Shown piece after piece: positions 44,177 through 53,296 of a stretch of DNA of 64,000 nucleotides (position 1 is the first letter of the stretch; the number at the start of each line of letters is the position of its first letter). Origin of the DNA: a virus; the IMG/VR virus record IMGVR_UViG_3300042934_000980, positions 62,001-126,000 of that record; one strand, given 5' to 3'. Position numbers and translations under genes: made by a program. The notes beneath the pieces were generated by a model. It searched no databases. It was given only the letters and a program-made list of their open reading frames with translations, and was not told the origin of the DNA.

Positions 44177-46342
44177 ATGACCATCTTCAACCAGATTGTA
44201 CCTGGGAAAGTTAACAACCGGGGGATCAACGACAAGTCGATCCCCGAGTACACGGTTAACTACCCTGTTTACCCGCTCCACCTCCCGGTGGTCTCGCTCG
44301 TCACTGCCAAGGGCGAAATTGCCGGCGAGAAAGGCACCCAGTTCATCAACCTTGCCAACTTCGATCAGATCTTCGGCAAGGTGAATGACCACAAGACGCC
44401 GTACTACAACCCCATCGCACTGCTGATTCAACAGCTGGGTCTGGGTGGTCAGTCGGTGATCGGTGTGCGTCGTCTGAGCGCCAACACCGCCATGTCCCGT
44501 GTGGCTCTGTCTGCCTTCGTGCAGAAAGTCACCGTCCAAGACTTCGAACGCGACCTGTCGGGCGCCTTCAAGCGTGACGAGAACGGCGACAAGATCGCAA
44601 CCGGTACCACGTTCGAAGGTATCAAGATTTCTGTCAAGCCTGACCCAGAAGCTGCAAAAGGTCAGTATGGCAAACTCGCCAATCGCGTTATCCCAGGCAC
44701 TCCTGCCCAAGGTGACACCCCCGCCGTGCCTGAAATCCAGGTGTTCCCTCTGGTAGAATACGCAGCCGGTATCGGCGACGCGTACAACGCCAGCGGTCTG
44801 AACATGGGTGTGACCAACTCGGCGCTGAACTGGAAGTCGGTTTCGTCTTTCGTCAAGGCGACCGGTGTGTTCCCGTACGAGCTCAAGATGTTCACCGACA
44901 GCGACGCTGGCGTGCGCACCTACAGCAAGACCACCGAAAAGCGCGAAAGCGCGCAGTTCACCTTCTTCCCAACTGAACTGAATGGCACTCAGTACAGCGT
45001 GAAGCGTGGCGTGGGCCTGTTCACCAACACCAACCAGAACCGCAAAGTGGTGCCAACCCCTTCGCCGTTCAAAGAAGCGTACGTCTACGATACCAACATC
45101 GACACCATCTGCCAGCTGATGTACGTCGTGGAGAAAGACCACAACGACACACTGGTTGAAGTGAGCGATCGTCCGTACCAGCAGATGAACTTCCTGACCT
45201 GCACCAACCACCTGGGCGCGCCGTACTACGCCGTGGTCGGCGACGACACCCCGCTGTGGGACCTGTCGGGTTCGGTGAAGTCTTCGGGCGGTATCAACCC
45301 GTTCTACAACGACAAGGGCGAACTGCCTGACTACGTGACCAAGCCGGAGATCAAAGATCCGTTCGGTTTGCTCGAAGGCGTCAAGCAACCGCTGTCGTCC
45401 ACCCAGGCCTGGGAAATCACCAACAAACTGTTGGCTGCCGACCTCAAGACCTACGTGAACGGCTCGGAGATCAAGAACTACACCCGCAACCGCCAGTCGG
45501 TCATGTGGGACGTAGGCTTCAGCAAAGAAGTCAAAGACATCGCGGTTCAGCTGCTCGCCAGCCGTCGTGACATCTTCGTCTTCCAGGACGCCACCGTCTG
45601 GGACCCAACCCTGGGCAACGACCTGGGCACTGTGTACTCGCGCTTCTCGTCGCTTGCGGCCGCAGCTCGGATGTACCCAGAGTCTGAGCAGTGGGGCACG
45701 GCAACCTGCCGTTCGGCGATCAACCTGATCGAAGCGAAACTGACCAACGAGCTGACCGGTAGCTACTTCTCCGGTAACCTCGACCTGGCCTACGCCTTCG
45801 CCGCCTTCGCGGGCAACAGCGCCGGCATCATCGTTCCAGCAGCTTCGCCGGACCACGGTGATAACCGTATCCTGCGCACCATGCACTCTCCGAACATCGA
45901 GTTCGAAGAAGACGAGATCGCCAACGACAACTTCGAGAACGGCGGCATCACGCTGCGTCCGTACGACGTCGAACAGCTGTTCCGTCCAGCCCTGATCACC
46001 GTTTACAACAACGATGATTCGGTCCTCAAAGACGCAGTCACTGCGTTCCTGTGCGTGTGCATCGAGAAGATCGTGCAAGACGAGTGGAACACTGTGTGCG
46101 GCGACACCAGCTACAGTGCGGCCAACTACGCAGCGCTGGTCAAAGACGGTGCCGAGCGTAAGCTGCGTGACCGCCTTGGCGGGCTGGTACCACAGATGAC
46201 CGTGGAGACGTCTTACGACGAAACCCGTCCAGGTGGTCGTGCGATCCTCAACACCGTCGTGAACGCTTACTTCAACAAGGGTAAGTACATGATGAACATG
46301 GACTTGTACGCTTACAACGAACAAGACCTGGCCACAGCCTAA
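44177..46342 (+). CDS. Contractile tail sheath protein (phiKZ gp29-like)
   Basis: The protein has 721 aa, close to the phiKZ sheath. The N-terminus (MTIFNQIVPGKVNNRG) followed by FINLANFDQIFGKVN and PYYNPIALLIQQLGLGG fits the sheath N-terminal domain. The C-terminal part ends with GRAILNTVVNAYFN and MNMDLYAYNEQ, like the handshake domain that links sheath rings. The tube gene follows 13 bases later, the usual sheath-tube pair. Contraction of the sheath drives the tube into the host envelope. Plus-strand late expression. Confidence 0.85.
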   Translation: MTIFNQIVPGKVNNRGINDKSIPEYTVNYPVYPLHLPVVSLVTAKGEIAGEKGTQFINLANFDQIFGKVNDHKTPYYNPIALLIQQLGLGGQSVIGVRRLSANTAMSRVALSAFVQKVTVQDFERDLSGAFKRDENGDKIATGTTFEGIKISVKPDPEAAKGQYGKLANRVIPGTPAQGDTPAVPEIQVFPLVEYAAGIGDAYNASGLNMGVTNSALNWKSVSSFVKATGVFPYELKMFTDSDAGVRTYSKTTEKRESAQFTFFPTELNGTQYSVKRGVGLFTNTNQNRKVVPTPSPFKEAYVYDTNIDTICQLMYVVEKDHNDTLVEVSDRPYQQMNFLTCTNHLGAPYYAVVGDDTPLWDLSGSVKSSGGINPFYNDKGELPDYVTKPEIKDPFGLLEGVKQPLSSTQAWEITNKLLAADLKTYVNGSEIKNYTRNRQSVMWDVGFSKEVKDIAVQLLASRRDIFVFQDATVWDPTLGNDLGTVYSRFSSLAAAARMYPESEQWGTATCRSAINLIEAKLTNELTGSYFSGNLDLAYAFAAFAGNSAGIIVPAASPDHGDNRILRTMHSPNIEFEEDEIANDNFENGGITLRPYDVEQLFRPALITVYNNDDSVLKDAVTAFLCVCIEKIVQDEWNTVCGDTSYSAANYAALVKDGAERKLRDRLGGLVPQMTVETSYDETRPGGRAILNTVVNAYFNKGKYMMNMDLYAYNEQDLATA

Positions 46343-46355
46343 GGGGTAAAGCAAC

Positions 46356-47258
46356 ATGGCAAATACCAACTACCCGCATCGGGATAACGATACGCTGCTG
46401 CCCCAGAGCGATCCGTTTGTCCAGGCGCTGGACCTCAGCAAACGCCCCGTCATCAACGCCGAGTCTGGCGGTATGTATGGCTGGGCGGGTAACGTCTTCG
46501 AGTACATCAGTGCTCAACCACACGTCTCGCAACAGAGCTGGTGCATCCTGCTGAGCTCGCCTGCGATGTTCTCCAAGCTGCCAGGTGGCGATCGTCTGCA
46601 CGCGCTGACCAAGGCGTTCTTCGAGAACCGCTCGCAGTCCTTCGAAGGTCTGCAGGACCGTACCGAACACGCCTTCGGGCGTCAGGAATGGACTGGTCAC
46701 GTCATGTCCATCCCAACCGGTGCTACCCGTACCCTGGGTTCGGTGACCCACACCGTGATCGACGTTGAAGGCGAGTCCTTCACCAAGCTGATCAAGATCT
46801 GGGGTCAGTGGGGCGTCATGGACCCTGAAATCCAGAACGCCAAGCTGGTGATCCTGGACGATCCGGGCGACATGCTGCTGGACGACGTCTCTGCGGCGGC
46901 TTGCTACTTTGAGCCTACCCGCAACATGCGCGATGTGGCTCACGCTGCGATCGTGGTCGGGATGATGCCCACCACCACCGTGCCGATCGAGCTCAAGCGC
47001 AACAAGGCAGAAGAGAACACCATCCGCACCATTCAGATGGAGTTCACCGGGGTTGTTGAAATGGACACCCTGGCGGTTAAGCAGATTGCTCGTCAACTGC
47101 TGGCCCTGCTCCCGCTGTACAACCCTGACGCAGTTGATGCGCCAGAAGGTTTCCGCAGCCGTACGTCGGTTCTGGAAGGTCTGCAGAACGCTGGTACCAT
47201 CGAGCGTATGACCAACCAGAAAGCGAAGGTGACTTCGGCCACCACGTACATGGGTTAA
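46356..47258 (+). CDS. Tail tube protein (phiKZ gp30-like)
   Basis: The protein has 300 aa (MANTNYPHRDND, AAGGGG upstream), close to phiKZ gp30. It is directly downstream of the sheath gene and ends at a bidirectional terminator. Alternating beta strands (TRTLGSVTHTVIDVEG, TIRTIQMEFTGVVEMD) match the beta-barrel tube fold. Stacked hexamers would form the inner tube through which DNA, internal proteins and the virion polymerase pass. Confidence 0.8.
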   Translation: MANTNYPHRDNDTLLPQSDPFVQALDLSKRPVINAESGGMYGWAGNVFEYISAQPHVSQQSWCILLSSPAMFSKLPGGDRLHALTKAFFENRSQSFEGLQDRTEHAFGRQEWTGHVMSIPTGATRTLGSVTHTVIDVEGESFTKLIKIWGQWGVMDPEIQNAKLVILDDPGDMLLDDVSAAACYFEPTRNMRDVAHAAIVVGMMPTTTVPIELKRNKAEENTIRTIQMEFTGVVEMDTLAVKQIARQLLALLPLYNPDAVDAPEGFRSRTSVLEGLQNAGTIERMTNQKAKVTSATTYMG

Positions 47259-47280
47259 GCTTCAAAAGACGGTCATGGAT

Positions 47281-47314
47281 AACCCTACCCACCCTTAACG
47301 GGGTGGGTAGGGTT
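47281..47314. terminator. Bidirectional terminator after tail tube gene
   Basis: AACCCTACCCACC with complement GGTGGGTAGGGTT, followed on the plus strand by TATT, between convergent genes. Confidence 0.8.
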
Positions 47315-47330
47315 TATTCACGCTTGACCA

Positions 47331-47765
47331 CTAACGCGGGTTCTTACGCCGATCCCCTGTGTAGAGCTTGCCGCCAATCGACATCAGGTTATCGTTGTTC
47401 TTAAGCACCACTTGCCGAAATATTTCAAAGTCATTGGCATGCGATGCTGTCTTGGCAACGTTGGGATCGTTGTTCAAGATGTAGCGGTGGATCTGGCCGT
47501 CCGTGTACCACGCAGGGAAGATGACTTGCCACCCATCAGACTTCTTGAAAATGATGGGCTCTTCAGCATCTTTATCCCGGGTGATACGGATACAACCAGC
47601 GTAAATCCCCAACGAGTACTTAAAAACCAACCCGTCAGGTGTCTTCATCACGTGATAGGTAAACTCACGCTTCTCCATCATCCGTTGTACTACGAGTAAC
47701 GCAAGCACTACGTAAACCACAACGAGTACGGAGTTCATGGTTAGTTCATAAGCCAAAGGGGACAT
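47331..47765 (-). CDS. Single-pass membrane protein, 144 aa
   Basis: MSPLAYELTMNS with AGGAGGCCCAT. Residues about 11-28 (VLVVVYVVLALLVVQ core) form one transmembrane helix. The following RRMMEKREF is positively charged, predicting the large domain on the cytoplasmic side. The soluble part is beta-rich with no recognised motif. It may be a host-envelope-directed early protein. Confidence 0.65.
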   Translation of the reverse strand: MSPLAYELTMNSVLVVVYVVLALLVVQRMMEKREFTYHVMKTPDGLVFKYSLGIYAGCIRITRDKDAEEPIIFKKSDGWQVIFPAWYTDGQIHRYILNNDPNVAKTASHANDFEIFRQVVLKNNDNLMSIGGKLYTGDRRKNPR

Positions 47766-47879
47766 ATGGGCCTCCTAGGCGGACATGCCTAGCGTTAAGT
47801 GAGTGGGAACATCCTGTTAAGTTCTGGCACCTCCATCGTGGCAATACACGTAGCATGGTTGCAAATTTTAAACAAAAAA

Positions 47880-47924
47880 AAAAATAAAGAGTAAGGGAAG
47901 GACCGAGGGCCCAAGCCCTCGTCC
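47880..47924 (-). terminator. Terminator with long U-rich tract
   Basis: GGACGAGGGC and GCCCTCGGTCC hairpin followed on the minus strand by TTTATTTTTTTTTTT (complement of about 47873-47888). Confidence 0.75.
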
Positions 47925-48377
47925 TCAGTCGACTTCTGTCAAGTTCTTAAACAACTCGTAGTCGCCAAACTTACTCTTTACCGTTCCCTGGGTGCAGTCT
48001 TCGTAGACCAGTTCGGTAGTGGATTCGGTCAACAGGAAATACCCTGAGATCACCCCTGCCTTGTCCACGTACCCCACGGTGTAGAACTTCTCGCCTACGG
48101 TAAAGTAGACTTCCCGCCCCACACTGTTTTCAGGACCACTTTGGTGCAGGCTGGTACCCATGTTGTTGCCCAACTTGATAACCTGCTCACTGGGTGCTGA
48201 TAGGTCAGTCCCATAGCGCAAAGTAAACATGTCAGTCTTTGGGTTACGACTGACTTCAAGCTTTGAGCCATTGGCAAACCCACAGCTAAAAACCACATCG
48301 TTAACCTGCGGCGCTGCACGGACTAACTCCGCACCCATCGCCCAGATCACTATTACCCAGAACGCAATCCACTTCAT
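47925..48377 (-). CDS. Exported protein with signal peptide, 150 aa
   Basis: MKWIAFWVIVIWAMGAELVRA is a typical Sec signal peptide with likely cleavage after VRA-A (about residue 22). The mature protein has two Cys (C32, and one in YEDCTQG), which could form a disulfide in the periplasm. It is beta-rich and not recognised. Its ATG overlaps the preceding stop. A periplasmic role such as superinfection control is possible but unproven. Confidence 0.7.
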   Translation of the reverse strand: MKWIAFWVIVIWAMGAELVRAAPQVNDVVFSCGFANGSKLEVSRNPKTDMFTLRYGTDLSAPSEQVIKLGNNMGTSLHQSGPENSVGREVYFTVGEKFYTVGYVDKAGVISGYFLLTESTTELVYEDCTQGTVKSKFGDYELFKNLTEVD

Positions 48378-48706
48378 GCTGCTACCCCTACTTCATCAAT
48401 GGCCAGACCAAAGTTCAACACCTTCTTGTGACTAAAGAAGTTGCCGGTGAACTTTTTGATCGAGTTAAACGAACGTACCCGGGGCGTCAGGTAAACAGTA
48501 CCTGTGCGCCAGAAGCCATCGGGATCTTGACGGGGGAGTACAAACCCCACCGCTTTGCCATCCACCACAAACACATACAACTCGTGAATGTGACGGATCC
48601 AAGACGCGACATCGGCCATCCAACGATCCTTTTTGGATTCGTCTACTAGCCACTGGTCACTCTTGTTACCGCGGCGAATGTAGCCGACATCTGTCTTGTA
48701 TTCCAT
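48374..48706 (-). CDS. Small protein, possibly GNAT-like
   Basis: MEYKTDVGYIRR with AGGAG, 110 aa. YVFVVDGKAVGFVLPRQ followed by TGTVYLTPRVRS resembles the central strands of GNAT acetyltransferases (V.G..VGF... then I.V.P..R). It is shorter than a full GNAT domain, so the assignment is weak. Confidence 0.45.
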   Translation of the reverse strand: MEYKTDVGYIRRGNKSDQWLVDESKKDRWMADVASWIRHIHELYVFVVDGKAVGFVLPRQDPDGFWRTGTVYLTPRVRSFNSIKKFTGNFFSHKKVLNFGLAIDEVGVAA

Positions 48707-48728
48707 AAGTTACTCCTGTAATGGTTGA

Positions 48729-49139
48729 TTATGCTGCTTCTGTGCTTACCTCCGTATGAGGTTCGGCGTAAAACATCCACTCCACCGCCACACCGATATT
48801 GGCGTGAATATTGGCGGTATCGATGATTCGGTCCAAGTCCTGTAGGGTTAACGTCCCCATCGGAATAATGAACCGAAGAGACTGGGGTGCGTTGCAGATC
48901 ACCCCGCCTTGGCCTTCAAACAAACTGACCGTCCCCAACCGGGTTCCCACCAGTACTGTCTTACGACCGTACAGATCCTGAGCCTTCGCCACTTCCCCCG
49001 GGCACAGGTCGGTTTCAATAAAGCGGTGTACTTTGTCGCCACCCTGAATCCATTCAGGTTCAAATTCAAACTCCACATTGATCTGTTGCCAGAGCGTATT
49101 GAACGCACTGCAAACCACCTCATTCATCATGGTGCTCAC
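48729..49139 (-). CDS. Unknown protein, 136 aa or 133 aa
   Basis: Start either GTG at 49139 (GGAG upstream) or ATG at 49130. Mixed alpha/beta, acidic. First gene after an early promoter (49191-49198), so probably an early protein with the downstream exported and membrane genes. No family recognised. Confidence 0.6.
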   Translation of the reverse strand: MSTMMNEVVCSAFNTLWQQINVEFEFEPEWIQGGDKVHRFIETDLCPGEVAKAQDLYGRKTVLVGTRLGTVSLFEGQGGVICNAPQSLRFIIPMGTLTLQDLDRIIDTANIHANIGVAVEWMFYAEPHTEVSTEAA

Positions 49140-49190
49140 CGGGGCTGCTCCAAAGATTGATGCAAGCTTAATTGGTTGTTATACCCGACA

Positions 49191-49198
49191 GTGATATA
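49191..49198 (-). promoter_or_regulatory. Early promoter (TATATCAC)
   Basis: The minus strand reads AATTCAGACCTATATCAC, about 50-60 bases upstream of the 48729 gene. Confidence 0.65.
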
Positions 49199-49220
49199 GG
49201 TCTGAATTCGAATGTAAGTT

Positions 49221-49276
49221 AAAAATAAAAGAACAAACATAACCCCTACCCCAGTGACCGCAGTCACCGGAGTAGG
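49221..49276 (-). terminator. Terminator after thymidylate kinase gene
   Basis: CCTACTCCGGTGAC, UGCG loop, GTCACTGGGGTAGG, then GGTTATGTTTG and TTTTATTTTT on the minus strand. Confidence 0.85.
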
Positions 49277-49299
49277 AGAATGAATGAGGGGTGAGGTGG

Positions 49300-49971
49300 T
49301 CAGGCTTCTTGCTGCATCTTGACTTCAGCAATCAATGCATCGGCGTACGCTTTGACGTGGAGCCAGACGTTGTCTTCTGGCAAGTCCGCCGGGATCAGCC
49401 TGTAGGCGTGCGGCTTAGCCCTGTAGGCGCCCAAGTAGACCTCACGCATACGTTCGGCCTTGGTGGTCTGCAAAACGTCCAGAGCGTCCTTCTGGCCCCG
49501 TTGCTCAAGGCGTGAGGCAAACAGGCTGGGGTGCCCGTCGAGCAGGAACGTGACATCTGGGTAGGCCGGACCGTGAACCAAACGGTGCAGCGTGTTCAAT
49601 ACGCTAAGGTCCACCCCACCCGAACCGCCTTGGTAGGCAAGTGTGGAATCCAAGAAGCGGTCAGTGATCACCATGTAACCGCGAGCCAGGTACGGTTGCA
49701 CGACCTTCTCCAAATGATCTGCTCGCGCAGCGTTCATTAGCAAGGCCAAGGTGGTCGACGAAAGGTTAAGCTCCTTGTTGTCCAGCCCAGGAAAATAGCC
49801 TTTAACCCCGTCGCGGATAAATTCTGCAAACGGAGTGCCGCCCGGCTCACGGGTACGGATCACTTTGATACCCGCTTCTTTCATGTATTCAAAAAGCCGG
49901 TCCACCACGGTGGTCTTTCCGGAGCCATCCAACCCTTCTACTGCAATAAACTTACCCTTTGGTACTGGCAT
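49300..49971 (-). CDS. tmk: Thymidylate kinase
   Basis: The protein has 223 aa from MPVPKGK. P-loop GLDGSGKT (13-20), REPGGTP substrate loop and DRFLDSTLAYQGG (DRYxxSxxAYQ motif) are the full set for dTMP kinase, which converts dTMP to dTDP. The length is normal for bacterial and phage enzymes. A GTG two codons earlier is the longer alternative start. It supports nucleotide supply for phage DNA synthesis and probably acts in the cytoplasm. Last gene before a strong terminator. Confidence 0.95.
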   Translation of the reverse strand: MPVPKGKFIAVEGLDGSGKTTVVDRLFEYMKEAGIKVIRTREPGGTPFAEFIRDGVKGYFPGLDNKELNLSSTTLALLMNAARADHLEKVVQPYLARGYMVITDRFLDSTLAYQGGSGGVDLSVLNTLHRLVHGPAYPDVTFLLDGHPSLFASRLEQRGQKDALDVLQTTKAERMREVYLGAYRAKPHAYRLIPADLPEDNVWLHVKAYADALIAEVKMQQEA

Positions 49972-49983
49972 TCCCACATCCTT

Positions 49984-50034
49984 AAAAATATAAAAATCGT
50001 AATAAATCCCTCCCCTCCAAAAGAGGGGAGGGAT
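49984..50034 (-). terminator. Intrinsic terminator, minus strand
   Basis: ATCCCTCCCCTC, loop TTTTG, GAGGGGAGGGAT, then TTATTACGATTTTTATATTTTT on the minus strand, separating the 50059 gene from tmk. Confidence 0.85.
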
Positions 50035-50058
50035 CGAGCTTACTGCTTGCGAACCGAC

Positions 50059-50202
50059 TTACTTAGTCGGTTTGGCAACCCCGATGGTGCCGCTGCTACC
50101 AGGACCTGCCGGAAGGCTGGTTGGACGCTGCGACGGCATCGTTTCTTGTTGACGACCCAGGCCTTTGAGCAAATCAGGGTTAACCTTGGTTTCTTGAGTC
50201 AT
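50059..50202 (-). CDS. Small protein, paralogue of the upstream 60-aa gene
   Basis: 47 aa, ATG at 50202, AAGAAGG upstream. It begins MTQETKVNPDLLKGLG and continues Pro/Gly/Ser-rich. The N-terminus closely matches the next gene (MSNETTIDPELLKGLG), showing a tandem duplication. Function unknown. Confidence 0.65.
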   Translation of the reverse strand: MTQETKVNPDLLKGLGRQQETMPSQRPTSLPAGPGSSGTIGVAKPTK

Positions 50203-50261
50203 AGCAATGCCTTCTTTCAGTTTAAGGAGTGGGGTGTTCCTTAAAATGGCTAGAGGATCCG

Positions 50262-50444
50262 TTACTTCTTTGGCGGCTGAAGAGGCATGCCAAAGTCAAA
50301 GTGCTTGGGAGGTCCATTGGACTTAATGATCCCCGTGGTTCCCTGACTGTGAGGGTCGTACGGGTTTCGTTCAGGCGGGACTGTGGAGTGCAACTTACCC
50401 AAGCCTTTGAGCAGTTCAGGATCGATGGTGGTTTCGTTTGACAT
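50262..50444 (-). CDS. Small protein, 60 aa, tandem paralogue
   Basis: MSNETTIDPELLKGLG with AGGTAAACGGT. A short helical N-terminal motif is followed by a Pro-rich tail (GPPKHFDFGMPLQPPKK). Shares the ET..(D/N)P(E/D)LLKGLG motif with the 50059 gene, suggesting the helix binds a common partner. Confidence 0.65.
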   Translation of the reverse strand: MSNETTIDPELLKGLGKLHSTVPPERNPYDPHSQGTTGIIKSNGPPKHFDFGMPLQPPKK

Positions 50445-50477
50445 ACCGTTTACCTGCGCAGAGTATCCTTAGGATGC

Positions 50478-51332
50478 TCAGGCCGTTTTGTGGTACGTTT
50501 CCAGCAGGTGAGTTTGCACGTCTGCCAGACGCTCTACGATAAAGCGGGTCCAGGGTTCGAAGTCGCCGTCTTCGGTGTGCTGCTTGACAAAGGCGTCAAT
50601 CCCGCCGGCTTCTTCGATGTCCGCCAGACCGAACCACCCCAGGGCGTCGTTCATTTCTTCGGCCATGTCGAAGGTTTCGGTGTCAGTCGGAATTTCCAAC
50701 GCGTAGACCACACCAAAGTGCGAGCTGCCCACGTAGTTCGGTTGCTCTTCAGGAACGCCGTCCCAGACAAAACCCAGACGCTGCAGACCTTGAGCAACGT
50801 TCACCCCGGCCACCGCTTCAGAGATGTTGACCGCTGACATCTTGGCGGAGAACAGGTGCACTTCTTCGGACCATTCACGCAGCATGGACTCGTCTAGCGT
50901 TTCCATCAGGTCCATAGCGCCGGTGTCGAGCAGTTCGCTGTCAGGCGTGCGCGGCTCATCGGCGCACAGCAAGTGGGGCTGGAAGTCTAGGTACTCCACA
51001 TGACCGCCAGCGCCCATGCTCAGCATGCCCGACATACGGCCTTCACCGTTCTTCTTGTTGCGGCGGTACAGGAAGAAGCGCACGTACGCGCCTTCCGGAC
51101 CGTGGAAGACCTGGTAGCCCAACGTGTAGGCAATGGCTTGACGCAGCAGGCACAGCTTGCCGATCAAGGAGCGACGCGCACCCATGACGTATTCTTCCAG
51201 ACCCTTGAGCACTTCTACCGTCTGGGTATTGCCCAGCAACGAGAACCCGGCGCTTGGGACCAGGTCAGTCAGGCCTTGGTGGTGAATACCGAAGGTGAAT
51301 TCAGAGTGCTTAACTTTTTGTTTCAGGATCAT
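50478..51332 (-). CDS. Nudix hydrolase
   Basis: The protein has 284 aa. Residues 138-160 form a Nudix box: G138, E144, R152-E153 and E156-E157 with the required spacing G-x5-E-x7-RE-x2-EE, the final Gly replaced by His159. An upstream SMGAGGHVEY fits the preceding strand. Nudix enzymes hydrolyse nucleoside diphosphate derivatives; the substrate is not predictable here (nucleotides, NAD or capped RNA). N- and C-terminal extensions of about 100 residues are not recognised. ATG overlaps the upstream stop. Confidence 0.8.
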   Translation of the reverse strand: MILKQKVKHSEFTFGIHHQGLTDLVPSAGFSLLGNTQTVEVLKGLEEYVMGARRSLIGKLCLLRQAIAYTLGYQVFHGPEGAYVRFFLYRRNKKNGEGRMSGMLSMGAGGHVEYLDFQPHLLCADEPRTPDSELLDTGAMDLMETLDESMLREWSEEVHLFSAKMSAVNISEAVAGVNVAQGLQRLGFVWDGVPEEQPNYVGSSHFGVVYALEIPTDTETFDMAEEMNDALGWFGLADIEEAGGIDAFVKQHTEDGDFEPWTRFIVERLADVQTHLLETYHKTA

Positions 51333-51673
51333 TGAACTGCTTCCGTGGTAGAGAGATGTTGTACGCGTTGCGCAATGCCGTCGGCAATCTTGAGCATGGC
51401 GATGTTGGCGTCTTGTTGATTGAAAACCGACGGGTCAGCAAGGTTTACAACCATGCCTTTGTCCGAGTCGGAGTCGATGATCGTGGCCAGCACACGACCG
51501 TTGTGTTCGATGTAGAAATTGTGGTCCCGTCGCCCATGGCGGAAGGACATGGTCAATTCTTCACCCTGGCTGGCCTGGGTGTGGATCTTGAAGTCGAAGT
51601 TGAAAGGGGAACTAGGGCGAGCACTTTTCTTACCAACACCTACTTCGGCAAACGGCAAGGCTACAGGTTCCAT
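51329..51673 (-). CDS. Unknown protein, 114 aa
   Basis: MEPVALPFAEVG with AAGGAG. Beta-rich, with an EHNGRVLATIIDSDSDKG stretch. Translation-coupled to the Nudix gene. It resembles the small neighbour proteins at 51684 and 53304 in size and in forming two-layer alpha/beta domains; no family recognised. Confidence 0.6.
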   Translation of the reverse strand: MEPVALPFAEVGVGKKSARPSSPFNFDFKIHTQASQGEELTMSFRHGRRDHNFYIEHNGRVLATIIDSDSDKGMVVNLADPSVFNQQDANIAMLKIADGIAQRVQHLSTTEAVQ

Positions 51674-51683
51674 ACAGCACTCC

Positions 51684-51968
51684 TTACGACAACTGAGCGA
51701 TTACTTTCTTAAGCACAGACTTTACCCCGTGCTCGGTGATCTCACGGTATTCGATGACGTTGATCTCACCGTCTTTGACTTCGGCGTAACGTCGCAAGCC
51801 ATAGGTGGTGCGCTCGATGTAGCTGCGGATCACGACGGTGTTGTCATCACCGACTGAGACCACATAACGACCGACAAAGTGTGGAATGTTGGGGCGGTCG
51901 AAAAAGTGCAAAGCACCCAACTGGTCGGTCAAGTCCTTTACGGTTACAGCTTGTTCTACAAGTTCCAC
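51684..51968 (-). CDS. Unknown protein, 94 aa, GTG start
   Basis: GTG start (MELVEQAVTVKD) with GAGG eight bases upstream; no suitable ATG. Alternates beta strands (YVVSVGDDNTVVIRSYI) with a helical C-terminus. Confidence 0.6.
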   Translation of the reverse strand: MELVEQAVTVKDLTDQLGALHFFDRPNIPHFVGRYVVSVGDDNTVVIRSYIERTTYGLRRYAEVKDGEINVIEYREITEHGVKSVLKKVIAQLS

Positions 51969-51971
51969 AGT

Positions 51972-53231
51972 TTATTCCTCTACTGCTGGGCCGGGTTTAC
52001 GCTGCCAAGTTGCGTAAACATGTGCATCTTTCCAAGAGACGTCTGTTTGGTAACGTATATGGATGACGTATCCCAGCGATAAATGACCGGTACTGGTCCA
52101 GATATTGGAGGGTACTTCTTCATCCAAGTGCGCTGCAGTACGGTACGGCTCTTTCTCCAAGATCGAAATGAGCTGCAGGCGCAAACCATGAAAGGTGGCC
52201 CGAAGAGAGATGCGTTGGTCGTTACGCTTTTTCCAAGTCATCCAAGGAAAGCCACCATTTTCAAAGGGGCTAGGTTCATCCGGCTTAGGGATGTAGTGAC
52301 CGTCCTTCATTTGAGGAATGAACGAACTATCGATGATATCTTCTTCGTTGGTGCGCATAACGTGGGCATTACGCACCATCACCTCGTTACCCAGTTCGGT
52401 CAATACCTTGATCAACAGCTCGGGTCCAAATACTTCTGGATCAAAGTAAGTTTGATTGGTAGAATTTAGATTGAGTGTGGCCAACAGGGGTCCAAACGAC
52501 CATTCCTTACCGGCAAGTAAGCCTGGGATCAAATTGATCTTTTGATGCACATGGATGCACTTTGTACCTACGTCAAGCCTGACGTCAAACTGTGAAAGGA
52601 TGTGACGTTCCCGAGCCTCTTGAAAGAGAGGGAGACTTTCCAAAACTTTCATTGCCTCGTCGACGGCGTAGGTGACTTCTGGATTAAGAAGTCTTGGCTT
52701 CAGTAGCCCCGGTATGATAGGATACATCTGATCCAGTTCTTCACAGCTTAGTTTGTGTAAGTCGGGATTGTAAACACCGTTAGGACAGAAAGAAGGATTG
52801 GAGCCAGCCGTCTCATGAATCATTGCCTGCATGTCCTCTTCGGTGAGAACAGGACCCTCACTTGCTGACAGGTCTGATGCCAGCTCAGTAAGTTTTGTAG
52901 CAAACTGACCGCTAGCCTCCTTAATCCTTTCAAGACCGCTGCTAATATTGTCCAGACGCTCCAGCAATCGTTGAACCGGAAACTCTTGGAGCATAAACCC
53001 AACCAGGGCAATGATGATGTCGTTTTCCACCACCCAACCTTGGTGCCAGGAATGACTGTTGCCCTCAAGCTTAAAGGTGTACAACAACGTTCCGTCCTCA
53101 CTGACCGACAGCTGATCAGTGAGGCAGCACGTTTCAATGGTGTATTGCCGGAACACCACCTTACGATCCTCGCCATTAAACAAACCCAACATGACCAACT
53201 GCTGAATAAGCTTGCCCAGTAGACTTTCCAT
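51972..53231 (-). CDS. Unknown protein, 419 aa
   Basis: MESLLGKLIQQLV with AGGGGATTAAA. Residues about 75-130 look like a coiled-coil or helical segment (LLERLDNISSGLERIKEASG). The second half is beta-rich with acidic patches. No enzymatic motif recognised. First of a co-directional run down to the Nudix gene. Confidence 0.65.
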   Translation of the reverse strand: MESLLGKLIQQLVMLGLFNGEDRKVVFRQYTIETCCLTDQLSVSEDGTLLYTFKLEGNSHSWHQGWVVENDIIIALVGFMLQEFPVQRLLERLDNISSGLERIKEASGQFATKLTELASDLSASEGPVLTEEDMQAMIHETAGSNPSFCPNGVYNPDLHKLSCEELDQMYPIIPGLLKPRLLNPEVTYAVDEAMKVLESLPLFQEARERHILSQFDVRLDVGTKCIHVHQKINLIPGLLAGKEWSFGPLLATLNLNSTNQTYFDPEVFGPELLIKVLTELGNEVMVRNAHVMRTNEEDIIDSSFIPQMKDGHYIPKPDEPSPFENGGFPWMTWKKRNDQRISLRATFHGLRLQLISILEKEPYRTAAHLDEEVPSNIWTSTGHLSLGYVIHIRYQTDVSWKDAHVYATWQRKPGPAVEE

Positions 53232-53244
53232 TTTAATCCCCTAC

Positions 53245-53296
53245 AAAAATAAAAATGCGGCTATAAGGAATGACCAAGGATTGCTCCCTGGTCATT
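53245..53296 (-). terminator. Terminator hairpin, minus strand
   Basis: AATGACCA with complement TGGTCATT, then CCTTATAGCCGCA and TTTTTATTTTT on the minus strand. Confidence 0.75.

Noticed and set aside
44129-46369. Minus-strand frame of 746 codons opposite the tail sheath gene
   Set aside because: Antisense shadow; the plus strand encodes the sheath with a ribosome site and a paired tube gene.
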